Below are positions 52,470 through 61,049 of a stretch of DNA of 64,000 nucleotides, piece by piece. A program made the position numbers and the translations under genes. The first letter of the stretch is position 1; each line of letters starts with the position of its first letter. Source of the stretch: CAZTAK01 sp964611585 (GTDB taxonomy: Bacteria; Pseudomonadota; Alphaproteobacteria; SHVP01). The notes beneath the pieces are model-generated. The model was not told the DNA's origin. It searched no databases and saw only the letters and a program-made list of their open reading frames with translations. Location: contig CAZTAK010000002.1 of NCBI GenBank assembly GCA_964611585.1, forward strand, positions 1 to 64,000. Direction: 5' to 3'.

Positions 52470-53644
52470 CGGTCAACCTCGCCGAAAACGATGTCCAGGC
52501 TGCCGATGATCGCTCCGAGGTCGGCCAGCATGTGCCCCCTTGACATAAAGTCGAGCGCCTGCAGATGCGTGAACGCGGGCGAACGGAGCCTGCAACGGTA
52601 GGGCTTGTTCGTCCCGTCCGACACCAGATAGACCGCGAATTCTCCCTTCGGCGTTTCGACCGCGGTGTAGGTTTCGCCGGCGGGGACATGAAAGCCTTCG
52701 GAATAGAGCTTGAAGTGATGGATCATCGCTTCCATCGAATTCTTCATGGTCTCGCGTTTTGGCGGCGTGACCTTTTCGTCGGTGGTTGCAACCGGCCCGT
52801 CGGGCAAGCGTTCGATGCACTGGCGCATGATTGAAACGCTCTGGCGCATTTCTTCCACGCGGCACAGGTATCGGTCGTAACAGTCGCCGTTCTTGCCCAC
52901 CGGGATTTCGAATTCCATGTCGGCATAGACGTCGTAGGGCTGGGCCTTGCGCAAATCCCAGGCGGCGCCGCTGCCGCGCAGCATGACGCCGGAGAATCCC
53001 CAGTTTTGCGCTTGGGTCAGCGTGACGGCGCCAATATCGACATTGCGCTGCTTGAAGATGCGGTTATTCGTCAGCAACCCTTCTATGTCGTCGAGCACAT
53101 TGGGAAAGGTATCGCAAAACTCGATGATGTCTTCGGTCAGGCCGGCGGGCAGGTCCTGATGGACGCCGCCGACGCGAAAGTAAGCCGCGTGGAACCGCGC
53201 GCCAGAAACACGCTCGTAGAACTCCAACAGTTTGTCGCGCTCCTCGAACCCCCATAGCGCCGGCGTCATCGCGCCCACGTCCAGCGCATGGGTGGTGATG
53301 GTCAAGATGTGAGTGAGGATTCGCGTGATTTCGCAGAACAGCACGCGGATATACTGGCCGCGCGCCGGCACCTCGACGCTGAGCAGTTTTTCCGCCCCCA
53401 GCACGAAGGCGTGCTCCAAGGCCATCGGCGAGACGTAATCGAGCCGGTCGAAGTAGGGAATCGACTGCAAGTACGTCTTGTGCTCGATCAGTTTTTCGGT
53501 ACCCCGGTGCAGCAGACCGATGTGCGGATCGGCGCGCCGCACTACCTCGCCGTCGAGTTCCAACACCAGGCGCAGGACACCGTGCGCCGCCGGGTGCTGG
53601 GGCCCGAAGTTCATGGTGTAGGTGTTGATTTGGGTTTCGGCCAT
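52466..53644 (-). CDS. nuoD: NADH-quinone oxidoreductase subunit D
   Basis: A 392-residue subunit that forms the quinone pocket with NuoB. It starts with the conserved MNFGPQHPAAHGVLRLVLELDGE; the quinone-binding His and Tyr region (HIGLLHRGTEKLIEHKTY, YFDRLDYVSPM) is intact. It is separate from nuoC, unlike the E. coli fusion. It shares a base with the nuoC stop. Confidence 0.97.
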   Translation of the reverse strand: MAETQINTYTMNFGPQHPAAHGVLRLVLELDGEVVRRADPHIGLLHRGTEKLIEHKTYLQSIPYFDRLDYVSPMALEHAFVLGAEKLLSVEVPARGQYIRVLFCEITRILTHILTITTHALDVGAMTPALWGFEERDKLLEFYERVSGARFHAAYFRVGGVHQDLPAGLTEDIIEFCDTFPNVLDDIEGLLTNNRIFKQRNVDIGAVTLTQAQNWGFSGVMLRGSGAAWDLRKAQPYDVYADMEFEIPVGKNGDCYDRYLCRVEEMRQSVSIMRQCIERLPDGPVATTDEKVTPPKRETMKNSMEAMIHHFKLYSEGFHVPAGETYTAVETPKGEFAVYLVSDGTNKPYRCRLRSPAFTHLQALDFMSRGHMLADLGAIIGSLDIVFGEVDR

Positions 53645-54276
53645 CAGCTCTTGCCCTTGCCGCCTGGCTCCGCCGCCGGATCCGCCTTTTCGTCACCGGG
53701 CAGGGCATAATCGGCGCCTTCCCACGGGCTCATGAAATCGAAACGACGGTAATCCTGGGTCAGCGAGACGGGCTCGTAGACGACGCGCTTTTCGGTTTCG
53801 TCGTATCGCACCTCGACATACCCGGTGAGCGGAAAATCCTTGCGCAACGGGTGGCCGTCGAACCCGTAATCGCTCAACATGCGGCGCAAATCAAGATGAC
53901 CGGCAAACATAATGCCGTACATGTCCCACGCTTCACGTTCGTACCAGCCGGCGTTGCTGTAGATCGCAACCACAGAAGGCACCGGCGTATTTTCGTCGGT
54001 TGCGGCCTTGACACGGACGCGGTGGTTGTGGGTCAAACTCAACAGGTTATAGATCACGTCGAAACGCTTTTCGCGGGCAGGATAATCGGCCCCGCAAATG
54101 TCGACTAATACCTTGCATTGGCATCCGGCATCGTCGCGCAGGAACGTCATGACCTTGGCGACGCTCTCGCCCGGGACCGACACCATCAGTTCGCCAAACG
54201 CGACTTCGGTGCCGGTGACATCGTCGCCAAGGGCAGCGGCGATGTATTCACCTAGTTCGCGAAGTGCCTCGTCCAT
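53644..54276 (-). CDS. nuoC: NADH-quinone oxidoreductase subunit C
   Basis: A 210-residue peripheral subunit (30-kDa type). The family signature WYEREAWDMYGIMFAGHLDLRRMLSDYGF leads into GHPLRKDFPLTGY. The C-terminus has a short charged tail (PGDEKADPAAEPGGKGKS). It lies 32 bp after nuoB. Confidence 0.96.
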   Translation of the reverse strand: MDEALRELGEYIAAALGDDVTGTEVAFGELMVSVPGESVAKVMTFLRDDAGCQCKVLVDICGADYPAREKRFDVIYNLLSLTHNHRVRVKAATDENTPVPSVVAIYSNAGWYEREAWDMYGIMFAGHLDLRRMLSDYGFDGHPLRKDFPLTGYVEVRYDETEKRVVYEPVSLTQDYRRFDFMSPWEGADYALPGDEKADPAAEPGGKGKS

Positions 54277-54308
54277 GGGGGTTGGGTCCTGAGCGGTACG
54301 GGTCGAAA

Positions 54309-54851
54309 TCAGCGGGCGATGGTGCCGGTGCGGCGGATCTTTTTCTGCAACTGAAGAAGTCCGTACACCAGGGCCTCCGCGGTCGGCGGACAGCCGGGCA
54401 CATAGATATCGACCGGCACGATGCGGTCACACCCCCGTACTACCGAATAGGAATAGTGGTAATAGCCGCCCCCGTTGGCGCAACTTCCCATCGAAATGAC
54501 GTAACGCGGTTCAGCCATCTGGTCGTAAACCTTACGCATCACGGGAGCCATCTTGTTCGTGAGCGTCCCCGCGACGATCATCACGTCCGCCTGGCGCGGA
54601 CTGGCACGCGGCATAATTCCGAACCGGTCGAGGTCGTAGCGCGGCATCGCGGCGTGTACCATCTCAATGAAGCAGCACGCCAGCCCGAAGGTCACCCACC
54701 ACAACGAACCGGTGCGGGCCCAGTTCACCATCTTGTCGAGATTGGCAATGACGAACCCCTTGTCGGCGAGATCGTCCGACATGGAATTGAACAATGCCGC
54801 TTCGCGGGCGGTCGTGGCGGCCGGCATTTGCGGCGCCGGGTTCATTCCCAT
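54309..54851 (-). CDS. nuoB: NADH-quinone oxidoreductase subunit B
   Basis: A 180-residue subunit that holds cluster N2, the last iron-sulfur centre before quinone. The tandem cysteines are in GLACCFIEM (residues 59-60), with further ligands in SMGSCANGGG and VPGCPP. I chose the ATG at 54851; another at 54845 overlaps the nuoA stop as ATGA and is equally possible. Longer frames upstream lie inside nuoA. Confidence 0.95.
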   Translation of the reverse strand: MGMNPAPQMPAATTAREAALFNSMSDDLADKGFVIANLDKMVNWARTGSLWWVTFGLACCFIEMVHAAMPRYDLDRFGIMPRASPRQADVMIVAGTLTNKMAPVMRKVYDQMAEPRYVISMGSCANGGGYYHYSYSVVRGCDRIVPVDIYVPGCPPTAEALVYGLLQLQKKIRRTGTIAR

Positions 54852-55207
54852 ACCAGCGCCCCCTTCTTCCATTCGTAAATGAATCCGACCGTCAGAATGA
54901 CGAGGAACACGACCATCGACCAGAACCCAAAGACACCGATGTCGCCCAGCGTCACCGCCCAGGGAAACAGGAACGCGACCTCGAGATCGAAAATGATGAA
55001 CAGGATCGCCACCAGATAGAACCGCACCTCGAATTGCCCCCGCGTATCGCCGAACGGGGCGAACCCGCATTCGTAGGTCGAGAGCTTTGCTGTATCGGGC
55101 TTTTGGACGGAAACAATGTAGGACGCGGCGATGAACAGTATCCCGAAGACAGCGGCGACGCCGATGAAGATCAAAATCGGCAGGTAGTCCCGGAGCGGGT
55201 CTTCCAT
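54842..55207 (-). CDS. nuoA: NADH-quinone oxidoreductase subunit A
   Basis: A 121-residue membrane subunit with three helices and the conserved loop KLSTYECGFAPFGDTRGQFEVRFYLVAILFIIFDLEVAFLFPW. First gene of the 14-gene complex I operon, which runs nuoA-B-C-D-E-F-G-H-I-J-K-L-M-N without insertion down to 41126. A GAGAGAG purine run precedes the ATG. Confidence 0.96.
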   Translation of the reverse strand: MEDPLRDYLPILIFIGVAAVFGILFIAASYIVSVQKPDTAKLSTYECGFAPFGDTRGQFEVRFYLVAILFIIFDLEVAFLFPWAVTLGDIGVFGFWSMVVFLVILTVGFIYEWKKGALVWE

Positions 55208-55620
55208 TTCGGCTCTCTCGGCGGCCCCTTTAGCGTCACGTTGCGCGGCGCTTCGACGTAGCTACACGGCCAGCGGCCGTCCGGATCCCCCAGTAGGCGG
55301 CCGGCGGTGAAGTATAGGACCGATGCTGCCAGTACGAAAGACAACGCTCAGCCTTGCCACGCGGACCGTAACCTAGGCGGTTGTCCCATAACAAACAACT
55401 GCTTGGGCGCCGTTAGACCCCAATTCCGGAGTGGAAGAAGGGAGGCTCACCATTCATTCGGGCAGGGTTGGCGGCAAATCGTCGCGGGCTGCCGGTATTC
55501 GCGCGGGCAATCGGCGGAAATCGGCGCGCCTGGCGCCGACGGCGCTCCCGGCAACGGCGCCATACCGATCCGGCCGGAAGGCGTCGGCACCGGGGCGCAA
55601 TTGCCTAGAAATCCAAGAAA
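55208..55620. other. Promoter region of the nuo operon
   Basis: A 413-bp stretch between tRNA-Asp and nuoA, both minus strand, with no convincing gene; the open frames here lack family features. A TATACT at about 55313-55318 on the minus strand could be the nuo -10 box, but no clear -35 lies at the right distance. Confidence 0.5.
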
Positions 55621-55697
<77 letters not shown>

Positions 55698-55724
55698 TCG
55701 GAACCCCTTGGGGCGACGTGCGGT

Positions 55725-55753
55725 CTAGTACTGTACGCCCATATGAGTGTCAA
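55725..55753 (-). promoter_or_regulatory. Candidate promoter of tRNA-Asp
   Basis: On the minus strand a perfect -35 TTGACA (55748-55753) is 17 bp from TACTAG (55725-55730). A start near 55718 would give a leader of about 20 bases before the tRNA. The -10 is weak. Confidence 0.5.
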
Positions 55754-55778
55754 GGAACTCACTTTCGAGGGGTAGGAG

Positions 55779-55824
55779 TTGGTGATGGTCTGATCAGGCG
55801 GCGCTTTGGATTTGCTTCATCCCG
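55779..55824. repeat. 46-bp direct repeat, left copy
   Basis: Matches 56389-56434 at 42 of 46 positions in the same orientation, exactly 610 bp apart. Read on the minus strand both copies end a frame with KQIQ, one residue (Ser here, Asp in the other), AA and TGA. The two copies flank the small gene at 55985-56374. Confidence 0.85.
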
Positions 55825-55984
55825 TCCTTGGACGTCACTCCCTAGATTACCGAGCTATAGCCCCGAGGGGAGCCTCTGCTAGATTGGAATTAGCCATCAG
55901 TTTGACGCCGGAGAATGGGCCGTTGCCGGAGCGCAAGCAGAGAAAGGCCAAACAAAGAAGCCGCGAAACACAGGGCGCCTAGAG

Positions 55985-56374
55985 ATGGGCCTGTTCTCTC
56001 GTCCAGATCGGCCGCGCGCGGTTCAGGAGGCAGTCACCGCGCTGCGGGACCTGGAGGAAGTTCGCGAAGAGTTTGAGTCCGCTGGGCGAGACTTCGATTC
56101 TGCGCTTGAGCAGCAGGATAGCATCGCGTTCTTGTTCGGCTTCACGACGTACTACGCTGACAAGTACAAAGTGAAGGGCAGTAGGAAGATTGTGGATTTG
56201 GCAGTGGAGGTCTTCAGGTCTGCATTTGGTGACACCACCGGTATCCGAATCCTTGGTGGACTGAACGAGACGATGCGGGATCGGCGACCGAGTAGTCGTT
56301 TCGGCTACGAAGCGGCCAGGGATGGCAGAGGATCGGGAGAGATGGCTGCCGCCTATTTTCGCGGGATGCTTTGA
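55985..56374 (+). CDS. Hypothetical protein between direct repeats
   Basis: A 129-residue protein I do not recognise. The first half is acidic and probably helical (AVTALRDLEEVREEFESAGRD). Then come FLFGFTTYYADKYKVKGSRK and a helix VDLAVEVFRSAFG. The tail is rich in Arg and Gly. No signal peptide or membrane helix. It is the only plus-strand gene in the region, is enclosed by 46-bp direct repeats, and its base composition looks lower in GC than the neighbours. That suggests a transferred or duplicated cassette. Confidence 0.5.
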   Translation: MGLFSRPDRPRAVQEAVTALRDLEEVREEFESAGRDFDSALEQQDSIAFLFGFTTYYADKYKVKGSRKIVDLAVEVFRSAFGDTTGIRILGGLNETMRDRRPSSRFGYEAARDGRGSGEMAAAYFRGML

Positions 56375-56388
56375 CCTACCACCAGAAT

Positions 56389-56434
56389 TTGGTGATGGTC
56401 TGATCAGGCGGCGTCTTGGATTTGCTTGATACCG
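56389..56434. repeat. 46-bp direct repeat, right copy
   Basis: Right-hand partner of 55779-55824. It begins 15 bp after the stop of the orphan gene and ends 14 bp before the stop of the lipocalin-like gene. Confidence 0.85.
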
Positions 56435-56447
56435 GCGCGCGCGGCGG

Positions 56448-56891
56448 CTAGCCGCCGGGCGGCGAAGCGGCGCGGCGCCAGATCACTTCGGAATGCTGGG
56501 TGCCGCGGCCGGTCTTCTGGGGCGGGGTTTTGAGGATCAGGCGGCCGTCCTCGAACACCATTTCGCGGACCTGCACATCGCCGATCCAGTTCGGATACTG
56601 GCAGGCGTCGATATGGTGGCGGACGGTGCTGCCGACGACCTCGTAGGTGCCGGAATAGGCAAAAAAACTATCCCAGGCGGCGATCTTTTCGGCGTCGTCG
56701 GCGGTCAACGCCTCGCCGGTGGTGAAAGACGCCCGCCCGGCGCGGGCCAGGAATGCCGCCATGTAACCGTCGGCGGTATAGAGCAGCCAGCCCTCGGCGT
56801 CCTCGCCCATCGGATAGATGACGCGGCCCGAATCGTAAACCGCGCGCCAGGTCTCGAGCGTCCAGGTGCCTTGCAGCCGCTCCGCGCTCAT
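56448..56891 (-). CDS. Lipocalin-like domain protein
   Basis: A 147-residue protein that fits the small lipocalin-like family (Lipocalin_5 type): LQGTWTLETWRAVY near the start, GWLLYTADGYMAAFLAR, AYSGTYEVVGSTVRHHID and a final beta strand region. No signal peptide, so probably cytoplasmic. Ligand unknown. It overlaps the membrane-protein gene upstream as ATGA, so the two are co-expressed. Confidence 0.7.
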   Translation of the reverse strand: MSAERLQGTWTLETWRAVYDSGRVIYPMGEDAEGWLLYTADGYMAAFLARAGRASFTTGEALTADDAEKIAAWDSFFAYSGTYEVVGSTVRHHIDACQYPNWIGDVQVREMVFEDGRLILKTPPQKTGRGTQHSEVIWRRAASPPGG

Positions 56892-57739
56892 GATCCGCTT
56901 TCGTCCGCCCCGCCTTCGCCCGCCTCGCCGCCGGGCAACCGCGCCGGCACCCCGATGCGGCCGCCTTCGAGGGTCAGAAAGGCGCTCGACAGCGCCGAGA
57001 CGCCGACAACCGCTGCGCTGAAACTAAACAGTTCGGCGACGAATGCCTCGACGAATTGGCCGGGCCAGCCCGGGCCGTCGCCAATCATCAGAAACAGAAC
57101 CGTCAGAATCAGCCACGACCCCAGACTGATCGGGACGTTGGCGAGCAGAGTCAGCGACACCAGCCGCCAGGAATTGCGGGTTCCGAGCTGCCATGCCTCA
57201 CGCAGCGTCAGTTTGCGGTCGATGGCGGAGGCAGGCAACGTCAGCATCAAACGGACCAGGATCAGGTAAACACCGATCATGACCGCGACGGTCATCGGAA
57301 ACGCGGCACCGATGGAGAAACTGCCGACCACAATCAGCGGAACGATGGCGAGCAACACCGCCAGCAGGACGATCTTGATCGTCAGAAACACGAAGCGAAA
57401 ATGCCGTTTGCGCCACTGGAACTGCTGCAAATAGCCGGGGTGTTCGTCGGGCAAAAGGAAGCGGCGGTGCCAGGCGACGGCGACCATCGTAACGAAGATG
57501 ATATTGAGGATAAGAAGTATCACCAGCGGCCAGGAAAGCCCCGCGGCCTGTGCGGAATCCGGGTCGGCGGCGACGGCGCGGGCGCCAATCGCCACCTGCA
57601 ACAGCGACAGGATCAGTGCGGCCGGAAAGATCAGATTGAGGAATTCGGTCCGGCCCTGCCAGACGAAGGCATAAACCTCGGCAATGGTCGCGAACACGCG
57701 CACCGTCGGCAAGGTCGGCTGCCCGGTCTGATCGCTCAT
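56888..57739 (-). CDS. Multi-pass membrane protein of unknown function
   Basis: A 283-residue protein with about six hydrophobic segments (for example LVILLILNIIFVTMVAVAW and IVLLAVLLAIVPLIVVGSF). The first 20 residues are polar and the C-terminus is Gly/Glu-rich. I do not recognise a family, though the pattern is like uncharacterised alphaproteobacterial integral membrane proteins. The ATG at 57739 is chosen because the frame upstream runs through tRNA-Val. It is paired with the lipocalin-like gene by a four-base overlap. Confidence 0.65.
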   Translation of the reverse strand: MSDQTGQPTLPTVRVFATIAEVYAFVWQGRTEFLNLIFPAALILSLLQVAIGARAVAADPDSAQAAGLSWPLVILLILNIIFVTMVAVAWHRRFLLPDEHPGYLQQFQWRKRHFRFVFLTIKIVLLAVLLAIVPLIVVGSFSIGAAFPMTVAVMIGVYLILVRLMLTLPASAIDRKLTLREAWQLGTRNSWRLVSLTLLANVPISLGSWLILTVLFLMIGDGPGWPGQFVEAFVAELFSFSAAVVGVSALSSAFLTLEGGRIGVPARLPGGEAGEGGADESGS

Positions 57740-57773
57740 TGCCTGGTTCCCCGTTCGGTCATGGGTCTGCGGA

Positions 57774-57849
57774 TGGTGGGCGATGACAGGCTCGAACTGC
57801 CGACCCCCTCGGTGTAAACGAGGTGCTCTTCCAACTGAGCTAATCGCCC
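57774..57849 (-). tRNA. tRNA-Val (anticodon UAC)
   Basis: A complete 76-nt cloverleaf with encoded CCA. The acceptor GGGCGAT pairs with ATCGCCC, the D-arm is TAGCTCAGTTGGAAGAGCA, the anticodon stem CCTCG/CGAGG carries loop TTTACAC (anticodon TAC), and the T-arm has CAGTTCGAGCCTG. Read directly on the minus strand. Confidence 0.97.
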
Positions 57850-57941
57850 GCCCGCCGGTGCCCCACACGGCGACGCCCGCCCACAGTGCGGGAACACCCT
57901 ATCCGTGTCCAGCCATCGCGCCGCCGTCCCCGCCAGGACGC

Positions 57942-57975
57942 AAAAAAGGGGCGCCGCGTATGATGACGGCGCCCC
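57942..57975 (-). terminator. Rho-independent terminator of hup
   Basis: On the minus strand GGGGCGCCG pairs perfectly with CGGCGCCCC (9 bp) around a 10-base loop, followed at once by six Ts. It lies 24 bp past the hup stop. Confidence 0.88.
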
Positions 57976-57998
57976 CTGTTTCCAAGTCAAACGGAGCG

Positions 57999-58271
57999 TC
58001 AGTTGACGGCCTCCTTAAGGGCCTTGCCCGCCTTGAACTTTGGCTGGTTCGAGGCCGGAATCTGAATCTTTTCCCCCGTACGCGGGTTGCGGCCTTCCGA
58101 CGCCTTGCGGCGGGCGACGCTAAAGGTTCCGAACCCGACAAGGCGCACCTCGGTACCGGTTCTAAGCGAACCGGTGATGGCATTAAAGACGCTGTCGACG
58201 GCCTTCGCTGCGTCAGCCTTAGAAAGTTTTGCCAACCCTGCGACGCTCGACACCAGATCGTTTTTGTTCAC
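57999..58271 (-). CDS. hup: DNA-binding protein HU
   Basis: A 90-residue nucleoid protein of the HU/IHF family. The beta-arm signature GFGTFSVARRKASEGRNPRTGEKIQIPA is intact. It starts MNKNDLVSSVAGLAKLSKADAAKAVD, typical of HU rather than IHF. The start codon is GTG with a strong purine-rich site (AAAGGAGAGGGG) upstream. It follows lon in the same direction and has its own promoter and terminator. Confidence 0.97.
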   Translation of the reverse strand: MNKNDLVSSVAGLAKLSKADAAKAVDSVFNAITGSLRTGTEVRLVGFGTFSVARRKASEGRNPRTGEKIQIPASNQPKFKAGKALKEAVN

Positions 58272-58341
58272 GATAAGGTCCCCTCTCCTTTATGATTTTC
58301 GATGGGATGTTTCAGTGATTCTGGGCGCTAGGCGAAAGTGA

Positions 58342-58370
58342 GTCTATTCCTCGTCCGCGCCGGGCGTCAA
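58342..58370 (-). promoter_or_regulatory. Candidate sigma-70 promoter of hup
   Basis: On the minus strand TTGACG (58365-58370), 17 bp, ATAGAC (58342-58347), about 70 bp before the hup GTG. The -35 and spacing are good, the -10 is moderate. Confidence 0.5.
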
Positions 58371-58465
58371 AGAGAAAACGCATATTTTTCCCACTTTCCC
58401 CCCGTTTTTTCCCTTGAAAAGCGGAATTTGACCAAGGTTCGCCGCGGGCACCGAAGAAATCACGC

Positions 58466-58483
58466 CCGCGCCTGCGGGCGCGG
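58466..58483 (-). terminator. Possible terminator of lon
   Basis: CCGCGCC pairs with GGCGCGG around a four-base loop, 43 bp past the lon stop, followed on the minus strand by a T-poor stretch (TGATTTCTT). Weak as an intrinsic terminator. Confidence 0.35.
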
Positions 58484-58526
58484 ACCCCGGACCCGCGTGT
58501 GGAAACGGGCGATTGAATCGCCAGGA

Positions 58527-60938
58527 TCAGTGTGTGAGGACGCCTTCGTGCCCGTCCGTGGTTTTTTCGTCGGCGACTTTTTCGACCGATTCGTCGTCCT
58601 CATTCCACTCGATGGCGGTCAGTGGAGCGACCAGTCCGTATTCCAAAACGTCGTCCACCGAGTTGACCGGAATGATCTCGAGGCCGCGTTTGACGTTGTC
58701 GGGAATCTCGGCAAGTTCGCGTTCGTTTTCTTTCGGGATCAGCACCGTCGTCAGGCCGCCGCGCAAGGCCGCCAGAAGTTTTTCCTTGAGGCCGCCAACC
58801 GGCATCACACGCCCGCGCAGCGAAATTTCGCCGGTCATCGCCAGGTCCTTGCGCACCGGAATTTGGGTCAGGACGGAAACGATCGAGGTAATCATGGCAA
58901 CACCGGCCGAGGGCCCGTCCTTTGGCGTGGCCCCCTCGGGAACGTGGACGTGAATGTCTCTCTTTTCGAAGTAGGTCGGCTTGATGCCGAAGGTGGTCGA
59001 GCGCGCACGGACATAGGTCCAGGCTGCCTGGATCGACTCCTGCATCACGTCGCCGAGTTTACCGGTGTACTTGATGTTGCCCTTGCCGGGCACCAACAGC
59101 GCCTCGATGCTGAGCAACTCGCCGCCGACTTCGGTCCAGGCGAGGCCGGTGGTGATCCCCACCAGGTGTTCCGGCTCGACCTCGCCGAAGCGGAAGCGGC
59201 GCACACCGGCATATTTTTCGAGGTTGCGCCGTGTGATGGCGATGCGCTTGGTTCCCTTTTGCACGATTTCCCGGGTCGCCTTGCGGATCAGATTGGCGAT
59301 TTCGCGTTCGAGGTTGCGCACCCCCGCTTCGCGCGTGTAATAGCGGATGATGTCGCGCAGGCCCGAGTCGGAAATCGACCATTCCTCGTTCTTGAGGCCA
59401 TGCGCCTCGACCTGTTTGTCGATCAGGTGGCGGCGCGCGATCTCGACCTTTTCGTCTTCGGTGTAGCCGGAGATCCGGATGATCTCCATGCGGTCGGCCA
59501 GCGCCGGCGGAATGCGAAGGGTGTTGCCGGTCGCCACGAACATCACATCCGACAGGTCATAATCGACTTCGAGATAGTGATCGTTGAAGGCGTTGTTCTG
59601 TTCAGGATCCAGCACTTCGAGCAGGGCTGAAGAGGGATCGCCCCGGAAATCAGCGCCCAGCTTGTCGATCTCGTCGAGCATGAACAGAGGATTCGAGGTC
59701 TTCACCTTCTTCATCGACTGAAGAATCTTGCCCGGCATCGAACCGATATAAGTGCGCCGGTGGCCGCGGATTTCGGCTTCGTCGCGGACGCCGCCCAGCG
59801 ACACGCGGATGAATTTCCGGCCTGTCGCGCGCGCGACCGACCGACCGAGCGAAGTCTTGCCGACGCCCGGCGGGCCGATCAGGCACAGGATCGGGCCCTT
59901 CAGTTTCTTGGTCCGTTGCTGCACCGCCAAGTATTCGAGAATCCGCTCCTTGACCTTCTCGAGTCCGTAGTGGTCTTCCTCGAGGATGATTTCGGCGTTC
60001 GTGATGTCGGTCTTGATGCGGCTCCGTTTCTTCCACGGAATCGACAGCATCCAGTCGAGGTAGTTGCGCACCACCGTCGCCTCCGCCGACATCGGGCTCA
60101 TGTTGCGTAGTTTCTTGAGTTCGCCCTTGGCCTTTTCGCGCGCCTCCTTGGACAGTTTCGTCTTCTCGATCTTCTCTTCGAGCTCAGCGATTTCCTCGCG
60201 GCCTTCGTCGCTTTCGCCGAGTTCCTTCTGGATCGCCTTGAGTTGTTCGTTCAGGTAGTACTCGCGTTGCGTCTTTTCCATCTGCCGTTTGACGCGGCCG
60301 CGGATACGTTTTTCGACCTGCAGAACGCCGATCTCGGCTTCCATCAGGCTGTTGACCTTTTCGAGCCGGTCGGCGACCCCGACGATCTCGAGCAGTTCCT
60401 GTTTTTCCGAGACCCGCAGCGCCATGTGCGAGGCAACGGTGTCGGCCAGCTTGCTGGCGTCGTCGATCTGATTTAGCGAGACCAGAACTTCGGGCGGAAT
60501 CTTCTTGTTGAGTTTGACGTACTGTTCGAACTGCGACAGCACCGAACGGGACAGGCCTTCGAGCTCGGTATCATCGCCGTCTGATTCGGCCAGCGGTTCG
60601 GCGTGGGCCTGAAAGAAATCCTCGTTCTCGGTAAACGATTCGATGCGCGCGCGGTTGCCGCCCTCGACCAGCACCTTGACGGTCCCGTCCGGCAGCTTCA
60701 ATAGCTGGAGCACGGCACCGATGGTGCCCATACGGTGGATGTCGTCGGGCTTGGGGTCGTCCATGCTGGCGTCTTTTTGCGTCACCAAGAGGATCTGCTT
60801 GCCCTCTTTCATCACGTCCTCAAGCGCGCGCACGGACTTCTCGCGGCCGACGAAGAGCGGCACGATCATGTGCGGGAACACGACAATGTCCCTGAGCGGC
60901 AGCACCGGGTAGATTTGCAATCGGCGGGATTCGGTCAT
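58527..60938 (-). CDS. lon: ATP-dependent protease Lon
   Basis: An 803-residue AAA+ serine protease that degrades misfolded and regulatory proteins in the cytoplasm. An N-terminal substrate domain opens with YPVLPLRDIVVFPHMIVPLFVGRE. Next are a coiled linker, Walker A GPPGVGKTSLGRSVA, Walker B region PLFMLDEIDKLG and the protease domain with the catalytic serine in PKDGPSAGVAM and lysine in GGLKEKLLAA. I chose the ATG at 60938, the standard start; the frame is open to 60971. A sigma-32-like promoter lies upstream. Confidence 0.96.
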   Translation of the reverse strand: MTESRRLQIYPVLPLRDIVVFPHMIVPLFVGREKSVRALEDVMKEGKQILLVTQKDASMDDPKPDDIHRMGTIGAVLQLLKLPDGTVKVLVEGGNRARIESFTENEDFFQAHAEPLAESDGDDTELEGLSRSVLSQFEQYVKLNKKIPPEVLVSLNQIDDASKLADTVASHMALRVSEKQELLEIVGVADRLEKVNSLMEAEIGVLQVEKRIRGRVKRQMEKTQREYYLNEQLKAIQKELGESDEGREEIAELEEKIEKTKLSKEAREKAKGELKKLRNMSPMSAEATVVRNYLDWMLSIPWKKRSRIKTDITNAEIILEEDHYGLEKVKERILEYLAVQQRTKKLKGPILCLIGPPGVGKTSLGRSVARATGRKFIRVSLGGVRDEAEIRGHRRTYIGSMPGKILQSMKKVKTSNPLFMLDEIDKLGADFRGDPSSALLEVLDPEQNNAFNDHYLEVDYDLSDVMFVATGNTLRIPPALADRMEIIRISGYTEDEKVEIARRHLIDKQVEAHGLKNEEWSISDSGLRDIIRYYTREAGVRNLEREIANLIRKATREIVQKGTKRIAITRRNLEKYAGVRRFRFGEVEPEHLVGITTGLAWTEVGGELLSIEALLVPGKGNIKYTGKLGDVMQESIQAAWTYVRARSTTFGIKPTYFEKRDIHVHVPEGATPKDGPSAGVAMITSIVSVLTQIPVRKDLAMTGEISLRGRVMPVGGLKEKLLAALRGGLTTVLIPKENERELAEIPDNVKRGLEIIPVNSVDDVLEYGLVAPLTAIEWNEDDESVEKVADEKTTDGHEGVLTH

Positions 60939-61005
60939 CAGATGGCCTTTACAGACTGGCTCGGGGGCCAAAGGATCGAAACGTCACCTCCGGGCACCCC
61001 CCCAG

Positions 61006-61034
61006 AGATGGCGACACCCTCCGTCGCGTTCAAG
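61006..61034 (-). promoter_or_regulatory. Sigma-32 (RpoH)-like promoter of lon
   Basis: On the minus strand CTTGAA (61029-61034), 15 bp, CGCCATCT (61006-61013). This matches the heat-shock consensus CTTGAA / CCCCATNT with one mismatch in the -10. The position between clpX and lon fits heat induction of lon. Confidence 0.65.
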
Positions 61035-61049
61035 CGGCGGAGGCAGCGT

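Noticed and set aside
57740..57868. N-terminal extension of the 283-residue membrane protein
   Set aside because: It would run through tRNA-Val (57774-57849), so it cannot be coding.
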